Positions 19,464 through 28,651 of a DNA stretch of 64,000 bases are shown here, piece after piece. A model generated the notes under the pieces. That model was not told where the DNA came from. It saw only the letters and a program-made list of their open reading frames with translations, and did not search any database. Origin of the DNA: Echinicola sp. 20G (lineage in GTDB: Bacteria; Bacteroidota; Bacteroidia; Cytophagales; Cyclobacteriaceae); the NCBI RefSeq assembly GCF_015533855.1, contig NZ_AP024154.1, positions 4,346,501 through 4,410,500 on the forward strand. Direction: 5' to 3'. The number at the start of each line of letters is the position of its first letter. Position 1 is the first letter of the stretch. The position numbers and the translations under genes are program-made.

Positions 19464-20967
19464 TGCTGGTCAACATATTATCCATAAAGTTTACCTGGAA
19501 ATAGGCACAGCGGATGTGGGCTATGCCCACCACTTAAAAGATCATATAAGCGACTTTTTGCAGGAAGTACTTTTTCCGAAACTGGAAAGTTACTTTGATC
19601 AGCTAGCCTCTCAGTTCTTAGGAAACACTTTGCAGCTGGATCAGGTGAAAGTTGAAATTTCGGATAGTGACCAACTTCACTTGGTGGATATAAGTATTTT
19701 GGTTAATGATAAAGTAAAAAAGATCATTGAAACAAAGCTGGCCAAAATGACTTTGACCGAAGAAAGAAGTGAAATTGTTATAAGTGAAGAGGTAAAACGG
19801 AGCAAAGCTTTCTTCCACTTTTTTGACGAGGGTACACAAGCGTGGTGGAATCTTGAAAAGGAAATCTTTATTCCGCTACAGGAATATCCCAATGGGCAAG
19901 AATATTTCACACCAGCATTTAAGAGCGAACTGAGGCTTAGACTATTGGATCATTCATTTAGAGAGCGATTGATCAAACAACTGGATAATCGGCAATTACA
20001 ATTCCTTTTATCTGAAGCAGGCTTTTTTGAGATAGAGAACCTACTAGGAAGTCAAGATATTGACGAACATTTAAATAAATTAAATAAAAGTCAAAACCAT
20101 GGCATTGAACTTAATATCAGATTGTTATTTTGGCGCATCCTGATCAGTCAAGCTATCAATGAACCAGGAGAAGCTAAAAAAAACCTCAAAGCAAAACTGG
20201 TCCATCTACTCTTAAAAGGTTCAGGAATAAGCCCAACAATTGCTGCGAGTCCAAAAGTAAAGAATTACGTCTCAAGTGAAATAGATCAATATTCTACCAA
20301 AAAATTGATTTCGGAATTACCTCTATTGATGGACAGCATACTTGAATATTTGAAATTGGATGAAGCGCTAAGCGATAAAAAGGCAATTGATCAAAATATT
20401 GAAAACCTAACTAAAGAGCCCTTTAGCAGTGATCCTAATGATGGGATTTTGCCCAATTCTGAGCAACACAATGACATTGAATTAATTGTTCCCAATGCAG
20501 GTCTGGTATTAGTTCATCCTTTCTTAAAACAACTATTGATCAATTGTGATTTATTAGATGACCACAATAACCTAATAGACCCTGAGTCCACAGCCCATTT
20601 ACTGCATTACATCGCTACCAAAGAAGAGTATGCATATGAACACCAAATGGTATTTGAGAAATACCTGGTCAATATTCCTTCTCCACAATCGATTCACCGA
20701 TTGATTTCACTTTCTGACTCTTGGAAAGAACAGGTTGAAGAGATGTTAGAAGCTCTATTGTCTCATTGGCCAGCTTTAAAGAATTCATCTACCGATCTCT
20801 TAAGGAATGAGTTTTTACAAAGATCTGGCAAGTTGATTTTGAAAGAAGGTTCTTCGAAACTTATCATGGAAAGAAAAACCCATGATATCCTATTAGAAAA
20901 AATAGCATGGAACATTTCTTTGGTAAAACTCCCCTGGAAGGAACAATTATTATTTGTGGAATGGTAA
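19456..20967 (+). CDS. contractile injection system tape measure protein (Afp14-like)
   Basis: This 503-residue protein matches the CIS_TMP pattern. The N-terminal block has HIIHKVYLEIGTADVGYAHH then ISDFLQEVLFPKLESYFDQL. A C-terminal block near 345-410 has NAGLVLVHPFLKQLL, LLHYIATKEE and KYLVNIP. Tape measure proteins set the length of the tube. The middle is variable and helical. The gene overlaps the fibre-like gene and is followed within 13 nt by the first of two enzyme-like genes. Confidence 0.88.
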   Translation: MHSAGQHIIHKVYLEIGTADVGYAHHLKDHISDFLQEVLFPKLESYFDQLASQFLGNTLQLDQVKVEISDSDQLHLVDISILVNDKVKKIIETKLAKMTLTEERSEIVISEEVKRSKAFFHFFDEGTQAWWNLEKEIFIPLQEYPNGQEYFTPAFKSELRLRLLDHSFRERLIKQLDNRQLQFLLSEAGFFEIENLLGSQDIDEHLNKLNKSQNHGIELNIRLLFWRILISQAINEPGEAKKNLKAKLVHLLLKGSGISPTIAASPKVKNYVSSEIDQYSTKKLISELPLLMDSILEYLKLDEALSDKKAIDQNIENLTKEPFSSDPNDGILPNSEQHNDIELIVPNAGLVLVHPFLKQLLINCDLLDDHNNLIDPESTAHLLHYIATKEEYAYEHQMVFEKYLVNIPSPQSIHRLISLSDSWKEQVEEMLEALLSHWPALKNSSTDLLRNEFLQRSGKLILKEGSSKLIMERKTHDILLEKIAWNISLVKLPWKEQLLFVEW

Positions 20968-20980
20968 AAAAACTTTGCAT

Positions 20981-21550
20981 ATGATACAATTGAGCCACAT
21001 CAACTATGACGAATCCCATATTTATGAAGAGCAAAAGGCTGCTTTCCATCATGTGTTCGATTTGCTCGATTTGAACAAGATTGCTTTTGTGGGTGGGGTA
21101 GCAGACTATCTGAACCTAAGGGATTATTATGAAATGCCAGTCCATGACTTGGATATCATTTATGAAGAAGAAAGTTACATTACACCGATCATCAACAAAG
21201 ATGGTGTAAAAAGGCATAAAAGCAGGTTCTATAAATTCAATTCGGATGAGGTCATTGTTTCAGAATTCTTTATCAATGGAAAACGGGTCCATATGGATTA
21301 TTTCAGGAGAATATTCTACAAGATGCATTTGACCCAATCGACCTTATTGGGCGAAACAGTATGGCATGCCTCTTTTTTGGAAATGAAAGCCTTCCACAAC
21401 AACCAAATTGAATTTCTCACTTCTGAACATATGAAAGAACTGTATGATTGGAAACGACTTTATAAGCACAGTAAAAAGGCGGCCTTGTACAATAATGTCA
21501 CCTTTTTGGAAGAAAAGAACATGATTCATACCCTAAACGCGCACACATGA
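20981..21550 (+). CDS. nucleotidyltransferase-like protein inside the eCIS locus
   Basis: The ATG at 20981 (189 aa) is preferred over an upstream TTG at 20954 that would overlap the tape measure gene by 14 nt. The protein has the minimal nucleotidyltransferase pattern: a Gly-Gly pair in AFVGGVADYLNL, then PVHDLDIIYEE, whose D-x-D spacing fits metal-binding carboxylates of the Pol-beta/MNT superfamily. A third carboxylate may be the Asp in RVHMDYFRRIF. The stop overlaps the next start (ATGA). The substrate is unknown. It could modify the particle or cargo, or itself be cargo; nothing in the sequence decides this. Confidence 0.65.
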   Translation: MIQLSHINYDESHIYEEQKAAFHHVFDLLDLNKIAFVGGVADYLNLRDYYEMPVHDLDIIYEEESYITPIINKDGVKRHKSRFYKFNSDEVIVSEFFINGKRVHMDYFRRIFYKMHLTQSTLLGETVWHASFLEMKAFHNNQIEFLTSEHMKELYDWKRLYKHSKKAALYNNVTFLEEKNMIHTLNAHT

Positions 21551-22422
21551 AATCAGCACCAAGAATCATATTTAGTTTGGATGTACATCCCCTGATCAAC
21601 AATCGGTGGTACATGGGAAACCGTCTCAAGGAAACGATTTACATGACTGCTTTAAGTGTCCTTTATGCTCATATGTGGTACCGGGATATTGAGCTTTATG
21701 TTGATGACTTGGCCTATCAATTTCTCTATATGCTTCCATGCCGTGTCACGAGGTTGGATGTAAAACCGGATAAAGACATCTGGATGAAATCCAAAATAGA
21801 ATGCATTGAGCAACAAACTGAGCCCTTTGTTCACTTGGATACTGATGTTTTTATTAAAAGAAAAATAGATTTTGATTTTGACAAAGTACTCTTGGAGCGT
21901 CAGGAGGGAGGATATAGGATTCACTATAAAAGGCAAGTTGATTTTTTCAATCACTACACCCAGGACATTAAACACTGGCATCCGGACCTAGGACATACTT
22001 TCAGTTGTGGAGTACTTGGTTTCAATGACCTCAGCTTAAAAAATAAGTTCATTGAAGCTTTTTATCAGTTGGAACGCATATACAATTTACAGAAAGAAGA
22101 CTTTGCCAAGCTCAAGAAGTCAGGACAGGAACCTTGTATTCTGATTGAGCAATACAATCTTGCATGCTTACTCAATCATTATGGCATCAAGCCGGATATT
22201 TTGCTAAAAGGAAGAAATATCAAAGAACATGGAAAATACGCCGAGCAAATGGGGTACAGCCACCTTTTCGGCATCAAAAAATACAGAGAGAATATTGTCA
22301 AAGAAATTGAATACAGATTATTCAAAATCTTTCCCTACTGGTATGCCCAGGTAAAAATAGCACTTGAAAATGCAGGAGTCATGACACAACATAACCCTTT
22401 GAGCAAAGATCAAGTAGCTTAA
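21547..22422 (+). CDS. glycosyltransferase-like protein (DUF6734-type) inside the eCIS locus
   Basis: This 291-residue protein resembles GT-A fold glycosyltransferases. FVHLDTDVFIKR (about 95-106) carries a D-x-D motif normally used to bind the metal and sugar nucleotide. It is preceded by a Rossmann-like N-terminal half and followed by HTFSCGVLGFND and EQYNLACLLNHYGI. This layout fits the DUF6734 family, whose reaction is not established. It is coupled to the nucleotidyltransferase-like gene by a 4-nt overlap, so the two probably act on the same target. No signal peptide or membrane anchor is present. Confidence 0.65.
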   Translation: MKSAPRIIFSLDVHPLINNRWYMGNRLKETIYMTALSVLYAHMWYRDIELYVDDLAYQFLYMLPCRVTRLDVKPDKDIWMKSKIECIEQQTEPFVHLDTDVFIKRKIDFDFDKVLLERQEGGYRIHYKRQVDFFNHYTQDIKHWHPDLGHTFSCGVLGFNDLSLKNKFIEAFYQLERIYNLQKEDFAKLKKSGQEPCILIEQYNLACLLNHYGIKPDILLKGRNIKEHGKYAEQMGYSHLFGIKKYRENIVKEIEYRLFKIFPYWYAQVKIALENAGVMTQHNPLSKDQVA

Positions 22423-22453
22423 GAACTCCATTCACCATAAAAAAAGACAAATC

Positions 22454-23827
22454 ATGAGATTTTTCAGAAAGAAGAAACATGGAGCAAAAACAAGTCAAAG
22501 TGGTCCCTTTATCCAGCCCAAACTAAGTGTGGGAAAGGCCGGAGACAAATATGAGCAAGAAGCGGATCATATGGCTTCCAAAGTAGTTGATCAACAAACA
22601 TCCAGCATCCAAAAAAAAGGAGCTGCTGAAGAAGAACAAGTCCAGCAAAAATCACTTGCAGAATCCACCACAAAGGTGCAGAAAAAGGATTTAAAAGAAG
22701 AGGAACCCGTACAAAAACAGGAAAAAGCAGAAGAGGAAGAAGTACAAGCCAAATCTGCTGAAGAAGAAGAGGCCGTCCAAAAGCAAGAGGGTGAAGAAGA
22801 AGAATTGCAGACGAAAGGAGAAGAAGAGGAGGAAGCCGTTCAGGCCAAAGGAGAGGAGGAGGAAGAATCCTTGCAGGCAAAGGCTGCATCAACCAATGTA
22901 AAAAGACCCAATAAAGTTGAGCATAAACTTCACCAATCCAAAGGTGCCGGGCAAACCATGACCCAGGAAGCAAAACATAAAATGGAACTAGGTTTTGGAG
23001 CCGATTTCAGTAAAGTGAAAATCCACACGGACCAATCTGCCATAGAAATGAACAAGGCTCTGGGAGCCCACGCCTTCACCAATGGCAACGATATTTATTT
23101 CAACACAGGTAAATATGACCCAAATTCAAAAAGCGGACAATTGCTTTTGGCGCATGAACTGACCCATACGCTGCAACAGCAGGGAGCGGTAAAAAAAAAG
23201 ATTCAAAGAAAAGTCAAAATAAGCGGCACTGACGAAAAAACACGGGAAAAGTTTCTAGGTAAAATCAATGATGGAACACCTGTCAAATTTAAACTGGACA
23301 GCCAGCAGCTGGAACCTGAAAATAAAGATGCCAAAGGAACAGACACATTTACCAAAAAAATGTTGGGTGCCATCAAGGCGGCTCAAAATGTGGACCTAAA
23401 ATTAATTACAGAAAATGACCAGGTTTTCATTGATAGTTTCAACTCTGGTAAGGTGGATACCGCAGACATGTTTGGACTCTCGTCCAATATCTTCAAAAGC
23501 TGGTTGCTTCACTTTGTTATTGAAAGGTTTGCCATAGCAGACTATGACAAGAAGAAATCTACCGCCACCAATGAAGATTTCAAAAAGGCACATGAGACAG
23601 GCCATGAAGCCCAAGAAGCTTTCTTAAAGGAATTATACCCCAAAAAGACCATCAAATACAAAAGCGAGGGTTTCGATGAAACCACCAAAAAAGTGGATAA
23701 AAATAAGGATGGTACGATCGACTACATCTTTGATTTCACAGATGTAAAATATGTGTTTACCCAGCCCATCAAAAATGGAAAAACATTGGAAAACATTACC
23801 AAAGCCGAACTGAAAGAGGTGAAATAA
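22454..23827 (+). CDS. DUF4157 (eCIS core domain) protein with acidic repeats and unknown C-terminal domain
   Basis: The 457 residues fall into four parts. A basic N-terminus with the IQPKLSVGKAGDKYEQEADH motif (about 20-39) is followed by an acidic low-complexity tract (about 57-142) of repeats of the type EEE-x-VQ-x-K. The DUF4157 domain (about 168-242) has GFGADFSKVKIHTD and the metallopeptidase-like HELTH motif at 234-238. The C-terminal part (about 255-457) I do not recognise. DUF4157 proteins are strongly linked to eCIS loci and fused to diverse toxin domains, so cargo is the likely role. Whether HELTH is catalytically active is unknown. Confidence 0.85.
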   Translation: MRFFRKKKHGAKTSQSGPFIQPKLSVGKAGDKYEQEADHMASKVVDQQTSSIQKKGAAEEEQVQQKSLAESTTKVQKKDLKEEEPVQKQEKAEEEEVQAKSAEEEEAVQKQEGEEEELQTKGEEEEEAVQAKGEEEEESLQAKAASTNVKRPNKVEHKLHQSKGAGQTMTQEAKHKMELGFGADFSKVKIHTDQSAIEMNKALGAHAFTNGNDIYFNTGKYDPNSKSGQLLLAHELTHTLQQQGAVKKKIQRKVKISGTDEKTREKFLGKINDGTPVKFKLDSQQLEPENKDAKGTDTFTKKMLGAIKAAQNVDLKLITENDQVFIDSFNSGKVDTADMFGLSSNIFKSWLLHFVIERFAIADYDKKKSTATNEDFKKAHETGHEAQEAFLKELYPKKTIKYKSEGFDETTKKVDKNKDGTIDYIFDFTDVKYVFTQPIKNGKTLENITKAELKEVK

Positions 23828-23859
23828 TAGGAGTTGAACTTTAAGCTAATTTTTGGCTA

Positions 23860-26800
23860 TTGAATTACGCGAGCAAGACAAATCGTCCTAAAAGCAAGTC
23901 CAGGTCTCCAGTGACACCAGCTTTTTTTCAGGCCAAACTCCAAGTGGGTAGGCCAGGGGATAAGTATGAACAGGAAGCAGATAGAGTCGCTGACCAAGTC
24001 ATTTCACAGGATCACGTTGCTGAGAAATCTGTTGACACTCCTTCTTTTTTCAAGCCAAATGCCCCTCTCCAGAGACAATCTGAAGATGAAATCCATCAAA
24101 AGCATAAAGAAAATGCTGTCACTGATAAAAACATTCAAACCAAAGAATCAAGTCCTAATATTTCAACCATTAGGTTAAAGCGAGAAATAAGCCCTTTATT
24201 CAGCAAGCCCCGTGAAGAACAGATCCAAAGGAAAGAAGAGGAACAGGAATTAGAGCAAGAGGAGGAAGAGGAGGCTGCTCCCGTCCAGGAAAAAAGTGCA
24301 CTTGTCCAAAGAAAGGACAAAGGAGTACCCGATGTTTCCAGTGATCTTAACACAAGAATCCAAAAAGCTTCCTCAGGAGGAAGTCCTCTTCAAAAAGGTG
24401 TCAAATCCTATATGGAACCTAGGTTTGATTCTGATTTTTCAGGTGTGAGGATCCATAATGACCAAGAGTCTGCCAGCCTTAATAGCCAGTTAAGTGCCAG
24501 GGCATTCACTTACAAAAACAATATATTCTTTGGCAAGGACCAATACCAACCCGAAAGCACTGGGGGGAAACACCTTTTGGCCCATGAGCTAACTCATGTG
24601 GTGCAGCAATCCAGCCCATCGGAAAGTTCATCCCCCGTCCAACGGCAGGTCGATGAAGTGATCACTCCACCAGACAACGCTCTAAACAATGGCGAAAATG
24701 GAACTGAAAAGAAAAATGATGCCAAAAGTACCATGGATAGTGAATTGTCTGAAGTAGGAGCGGAACCGAATGTAAAAGTAGAAAAGAAAGAAGGAGAACC
24801 TACTGTACTCGAACCTGAAGAATATCCATTACCTCAAAATGAGAATGCTGATACAAAGTTACCTCCAGAAGATAAACAAGAAACAGAGCAGCTCCCCCAA
24901 GAATCCACCCAATCAGGGGAAAAAGCCAAAGAGACTAAGAAAGAAACGGAGCAAGTAGGAGATAAACTAGAAAAAAACCTTCCCGGTGACCTAAAAACTG
25001 GCAAAAAAGATAGTAAAAAAATAGAAGGCAATAAGGGTAAAAAAGGAGCGGAACCCAAGCAGGAAAACAATTCCGAGCTTCTGCCTCAAGGCCAGCAAGA
25101 AGAAGGTAAGGAAGAAGATGGTGCCTTGACCCTCGAAGACCAACTTCCTGATTCAGTAGATCCAAGTGAAGGAGAACTTGAAGAGGTATTACTAGGTCCC
25201 TCTCCAGAAGAAAACATGGCCACTGTACAGGCAAGGATTGCGGAGTTTTCGGCCTATGCAGACCAAGAAAAGACCAATGTAACAGCCGATGCTGAAGCCA
25301 AAGTAGCTGAAATAAGTGCTAAAAGTACAGAGCAAATTGCCAGCATACAGCAGAGCATTGCAATGAAGACGGCTGAAATTGAAGCCTCATTTGCGGCAAA
25401 TATAGCCCAGTTGACTTCGCATGCAGAAATGGAAAAGGCCATGGTTATTTCCAACACAGAAACGGATAAAGCCAAGGTGGACACTGATACGCTCTTAAGT
25501 ATCCAGGAATTGGATACTGGCTTAGCGCAAAGGAAGCAAGAGATCACCTCATTTGTAGAAACAGAAAGCAACCAACCTAAAGTAATCTCAGAAGAAGAGG
25601 TGGCCAGGGCCAAAAGTGAACTAGAGGCAGCTGCAGGACAGGCAGAAGCAGACGGAGAAAGTGTTGCAAGAAGATATACCAGTAATGAAGATCCAGCACC
25701 TGACCAACGAAGGGCTGCACGGGAAGTGGGCAGGGAAAGTGCAAGTGATATCCGGAAAAAAATTCCAGCAGTTAGGGAAAAACTTAATGAGAAAGCGGCA
25801 GAGTACGAAGAGAGGTATAAAGGTTATGCACCTAAAGTACATGAAAAAATAGATGAGGTTAGAGAATCTCTTATTACTCCAATAAATGAAGTAGCCTCCT
25901 CAACGAAAGCCACACTTGATTCCCAAAAGGAAGTGGCCCTACAAGCCATTGATAAACGATTATCAGCTGATACGGAGGCATTGGAAGCGGCAAAAAACAA
26001 AAGCATAACAAGCGTCCAGCAAGAAGGTGAAATGACAATTAGTAACATCATGGAGACTTCAGAAACGGCTATCTCTGGTATCAATGATCAAAAAGTTGAA
26101 ATTTTATCCAACTTGGACAGCATCAAAACAGAGACAGAAGAAGTCGTCAAAGCTGAGGAATTCCCTCATGTGCCAGCCATAGAAGAGATCATTTCTTCTT
26201 CCATGACCAATATCCAACTGGTAGCTTCCAATGGAATAACACAGCTTAATAGCCTTTTTGATGAAACCATGAATACTATGGACCAAATCAATAGTGCTTT
26301 TGACGAAACCAGCAACCAAATAGTATCTGGTGCCATTCAGCAAGGTCAGGAGGCAACCTCCAAAGGTATAGCTGCCATTACACAAACTTCCGCAAAATGT
26401 AGCACCGATGCACAAGCATCAATTGCCAATATGACGACCCAACAAAAAGGTATCATCCAAGATGGCTTTGCCCAAATTGACAAAGGAATCGGAGAGGCTA
26501 AGGAAGAGATGAAGGCTGTTACCAAGGAATTTAGGGGTGAAGCAAAAGAAGCTACTGACCAAAGTATCGAAGATGCTAAAAAACCGCTAACTGACGACAC
26601 ACAAACCCGTGCAGAAGCTGCTGCCCAAGACTTGGAAGGCTCCTGGCTAGATGGTGTGATAGCAGCCATAGGTGAGCTGTTGGTAGGATTCTTGATTTTG
26701 GTAGCCATTGCATTGGTTGTGGCTGCTTTGACTGGCCTTACATTGGGAGGTGCTTTGTTGGTAGTAGGTGCAGTATTTTTAGTAGTAGCCACTGTAGTTG

Positions 26801-27885
26801 CTTATCAGATGAGATCTGATCAATTTCAGGCCATGGGTCGAGATGCAGGCTTCTTTGAAACACTGACCTATGCCTTATCAGATGCAACAGGTATTACAGG
26901 CATTGTAGAAGGAGTAACAGGTACAGAGTTCGTTACGGGTCGTGATATAAGTGATGCTGAAAGAGGCAAGCGCTTTACAGTAGGAGCTGTCACTTTATTT
27001 GGAATAATTATGGGCGGACGAGCTGCAGTCAAAGGCTTCAGAGGACCTCCCGGTACATTTATGCGAACAACCAGCATATTCAGAGGTTGGAAGTCTTTTA
27101 ACTTTATACAAAACATTAAAGGGCTTTGGGGGGATATCGTAAATATAGGTACCAGCATCAAAGACGGAGTTGGCAGGGTATATCGTGCGTTCAAAGAATC
27201 TGATGGTTTTGGAGATTTCTTCAGAAGGCTATTTAGGCCAGGAACAGAAGCAAGTCCAGATGAAACCATTCCCGATGAAGGTACTCCAGACGAAACCACA
27301 CCTGAAAGCAAACCACCTATTGTCGCTGGACAGGAAATTATAGTTGATAACCCCGCCAGGATACAGAATACAGAACCTCAATTGCGATCTGATGGGAAGT
27401 ATTATTGGGACCTTTATGATACGGAGACCGGGGCTATTATTACCCAGTACGTTAAAGCTTCAGAGACAGCAGGCCCTGATATGTATCTTACCCCCTATGA
27501 AGCTTATATTCCTGATGTCGGGCAGGTGAAATTGATAGCGAAAGGCTTTTCATGGACTGATGTGGCTTTGAGATTAAATATCGAAGTTTACAGGTCAATC
27601 TATAATATCCCACCACCAAACCTAAACGGAGAGATCGCTGATTCAAATATGGCCAACTTCCAAAATGAATATATTAAAATCCTCAATGAAAATCCTCAAT
27701 TAAGTGCCCAAGAAATTGCCAATCAAGCGATAAGATTAATATCTTTTGGTAAGCATAGGATTAGATTAGGATTTGGAGATATTTCGGTGATTATTGAAGA
27801 AACCGGATCAATAACAGTGGGTGGGGTGACGTATGATAATGTTCCCACCTGGGTTCAGGTAATAGCTAAACCATCAGGAGGTTAA
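23860..27885 (+). CDS. giant DUF4157 cargo-type protein with coiled coil, membrane segments and variable C-terminus
   Basis: This 1341-residue protein starts with TTG. There is no nearby in-frame ATG, and an in-frame stop lies 15 bp upstream. The N-terminus has the same FQAKLQVGRPGDKYEQEAD motif as its neighbour (about 23-41), then a charged linker and a DUF4157 domain (about 175-250) with HELTH at 242-246. A Glu/Lys-rich linker (about 260-445) leads into a long Ala/Glu/Gln/Ile coiled coil (about 445-925), a hydrophobic block (about 925-985) likely to insert in membranes, and a ~240-residue C-terminal domain without known motif. This layout fits a large injected toxin carrying a pore or translocation segment plus a payload; the activity is inferred. 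Confidence 0.82.
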   Translation: MNYASKTNRPKSKSRSPVTPAFFQAKLQVGRPGDKYEQEADRVADQVISQDHVAEKSVDTPSFFKPNAPLQRQSEDEIHQKHKENAVTDKNIQTKESSPNISTIRLKREISPLFSKPREEQIQRKEEEQELEQEEEEEAAPVQEKSALVQRKDKGVPDVSSDLNTRIQKASSGGSPLQKGVKSYMEPRFDSDFSGVRIHNDQESASLNSQLSARAFTYKNNIFFGKDQYQPESTGGKHLLAHELTHVVQQSSPSESSSPVQRQVDEVITPPDNALNNGENGTEKKNDAKSTMDSELSEVGAEPNVKVEKKEGEPTVLEPEEYPLPQNENADTKLPPEDKQETEQLPQESTQSGEKAKETKKETEQVGDKLEKNLPGDLKTGKKDSKKIEGNKGKKGAEPKQENNSELLPQGQQEEGKEEDGALTLEDQLPDSVDPSEGELEEVLLGPSPEENMATVQARIAEFSAYADQEKTNVTADAEAKVAEISAKSTEQIASIQQSIAMKTAEIEASFAANIAQLTSHAEMEKAMVISNTETDKAKVDTDTLLSIQELDTGLAQRKQEITSFVETESNQPKVISEEEVARAKSELEAAAGQAEADGESVARRYTSNEDPAPDQRRAAREVGRESASDIRKKIPAVREKLNEKAAEYEERYKGYAPKVHEKIDEVRESLITPINEVASSTKATLDSQKEVALQAIDKRLSADTEALEAAKNKSITSVQQEGEMTISNIMETSETAISGINDQKVEILSNLDSIKTETEEVVKAEEFPHVPAIEEIISSSMTNIQLVASNGITQLNSLFDETMNTMDQINSAFDETSNQIVSGAIQQGQEATSKGIAAITQTSAKCSTDAQASIANMTTQQKGIIQDGFAQIDKGIGEAKEEMKAVTKEFRGEAKEATDQSIEDAKKPLTDDTQTRAEAAAQDLEGSWLDGVIAAIGELLVGFLILVAIALVVAALTGLTLGGALLVVGAVFLVVATVVAYQMRSDQFQAMGRDAGFFETLTYALSDATGITGIVEGVTGTEFVTGRDISDAERGKRFTVGAVTLFGIIMGGRAAVKGFRGPPGTFMRTTSIFRGWKSFNFIQNIKGLWGDIVNIGTSIKDGVGRVYRAFKESDGFGDFFRRLFRPGTEASPDETIPDEGTPDETTPESKPPIVAGQEIIVDNPARIQNTEPQLRSDGKYYWDLYDTETGAIITQYVKASETAGPDMYLTPYEAYIPDVGQVKLIAKGFSWTDVALRLNIEVYRSIYNIPPPNLNGEIADSNMANFQNEYIKILNENPQLSAQEIANQAIRLISFGKHRIRLGFGDISVIIEETGSITVGGVTYDNVPTWVQVIAKPSGG

Positions 27886-27925
27886 ATGCTGTTTAATGAA
27901 AATTTAAATTAAAAAACTAAAAAAT

Positions 27926-28636
27926 ATGTTTGGGACAAAACGATCTCATAGAGATGCTTTTAATGAAAACAGTCTTAACGAACTTTCTGAAAAAACCATT
28001 TCAGAAGCCAGGGCTTTGAGAAATTTCGTTAAAATCGAAAATTTTTTAAAAGAAATTACTGAGAAAGATGACTGGAGATACCTGAACGCTTTTATACATC
28101 AGGTTATTTTAGGGAAGCATGACCATCGAACATGGAGAAAGGGAAGGATACTGGCCAGAGATCTCTCCTTGATTGAACTCTTGACAAAAAACATGGAACA
28201 ATTATTTGATGGACTGATAGACGAGATAGACCAGATAATCCTGCCAGAGTATCAGCAATGGAAACTTGGATCCTTATATGTTGGAGCATTTGCGTTAGTA
28301 GAGCCATCAAGTACATATAAATCCAGAGGAATTTCTGGATTTATCCCTTTAGATATCAATCAACAGTTAAGCCCTATCCATAAAAATAGGCTTCCTATAT
28401 ATTTTAAAAGATGGATAGCCACCAGAGCAGCACAGTACCTAAACAGTCAAGGAGAGCTTTATACCGGAAATTATAAACAACATCTTGAAGAACTTACTTC
28501 CATAGATAAGTGGACAGAACATGCAAAAATCGCCATTGACGCTTTGGAAAAGGAAAGAGAACTTGGAATTTGGGAAGAAAACAAAATTCCCGGTTTTTCG
28601 GGGCCAGACCTTATATATCAATCTAATCCTAAATAA
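27926..28636 (+). CDS. unknown protein after the giant DUF4157 gene, possible immunity or chaperone
   Basis: This 236-residue soluble, largely helical and charged protein has no signal peptide and no motif I recognise. It begins 40 bp after the giant DUF4157 gene and ends 15 bp before the muramidase gene. In toxin loci the gene directly behind a polymorphic toxin often encodes its immunity protein or chaperone. That is the main reason for the suggestion here. Confidence 0.55.
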   Translation: MFGTKRSHRDAFNENSLNELSEKTISEARALRNFVKIENFLKEITEKDDWRYLNAFIHQVILGKHDHRTWRKGRILARDLSLIELLTKNMEQLFDGLIDEIDQIILPEYQQWKLGSLYVGAFALVEPSSTYKSRGISGFIPLDINQQLSPIHKNRLPIYFKRWIATRAAQYLNSQGELYTGNYKQHLEELTSIDKWTEHAKIAIDALEKERELGIWEENKIPGFSGPDLIYQSNPK

Positions 28637-28651
28637 TATATTCCAATAACC

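Noticed and set aside
22509..22973. 154-codon antisense Leu-rich ORF
   Set aside because: It is the complement of the acidic repeat tract of the first DUF4157 protein.
26346..26792. 148-codon ORF antisense to the giant DUF4157 gene, and similar antisense ORFs nearby
   Set aside because: These are low-complexity shadows of Ala/Glu/Gln-rich coding on the + strand, with no motif or start context.
22454..27885. Calling the two DUF4157 proteins active zinc proteases
   Set aside because: HELTH is present in both, but a third ligand and activity cannot be shown from sequence, so only the family is claimed.
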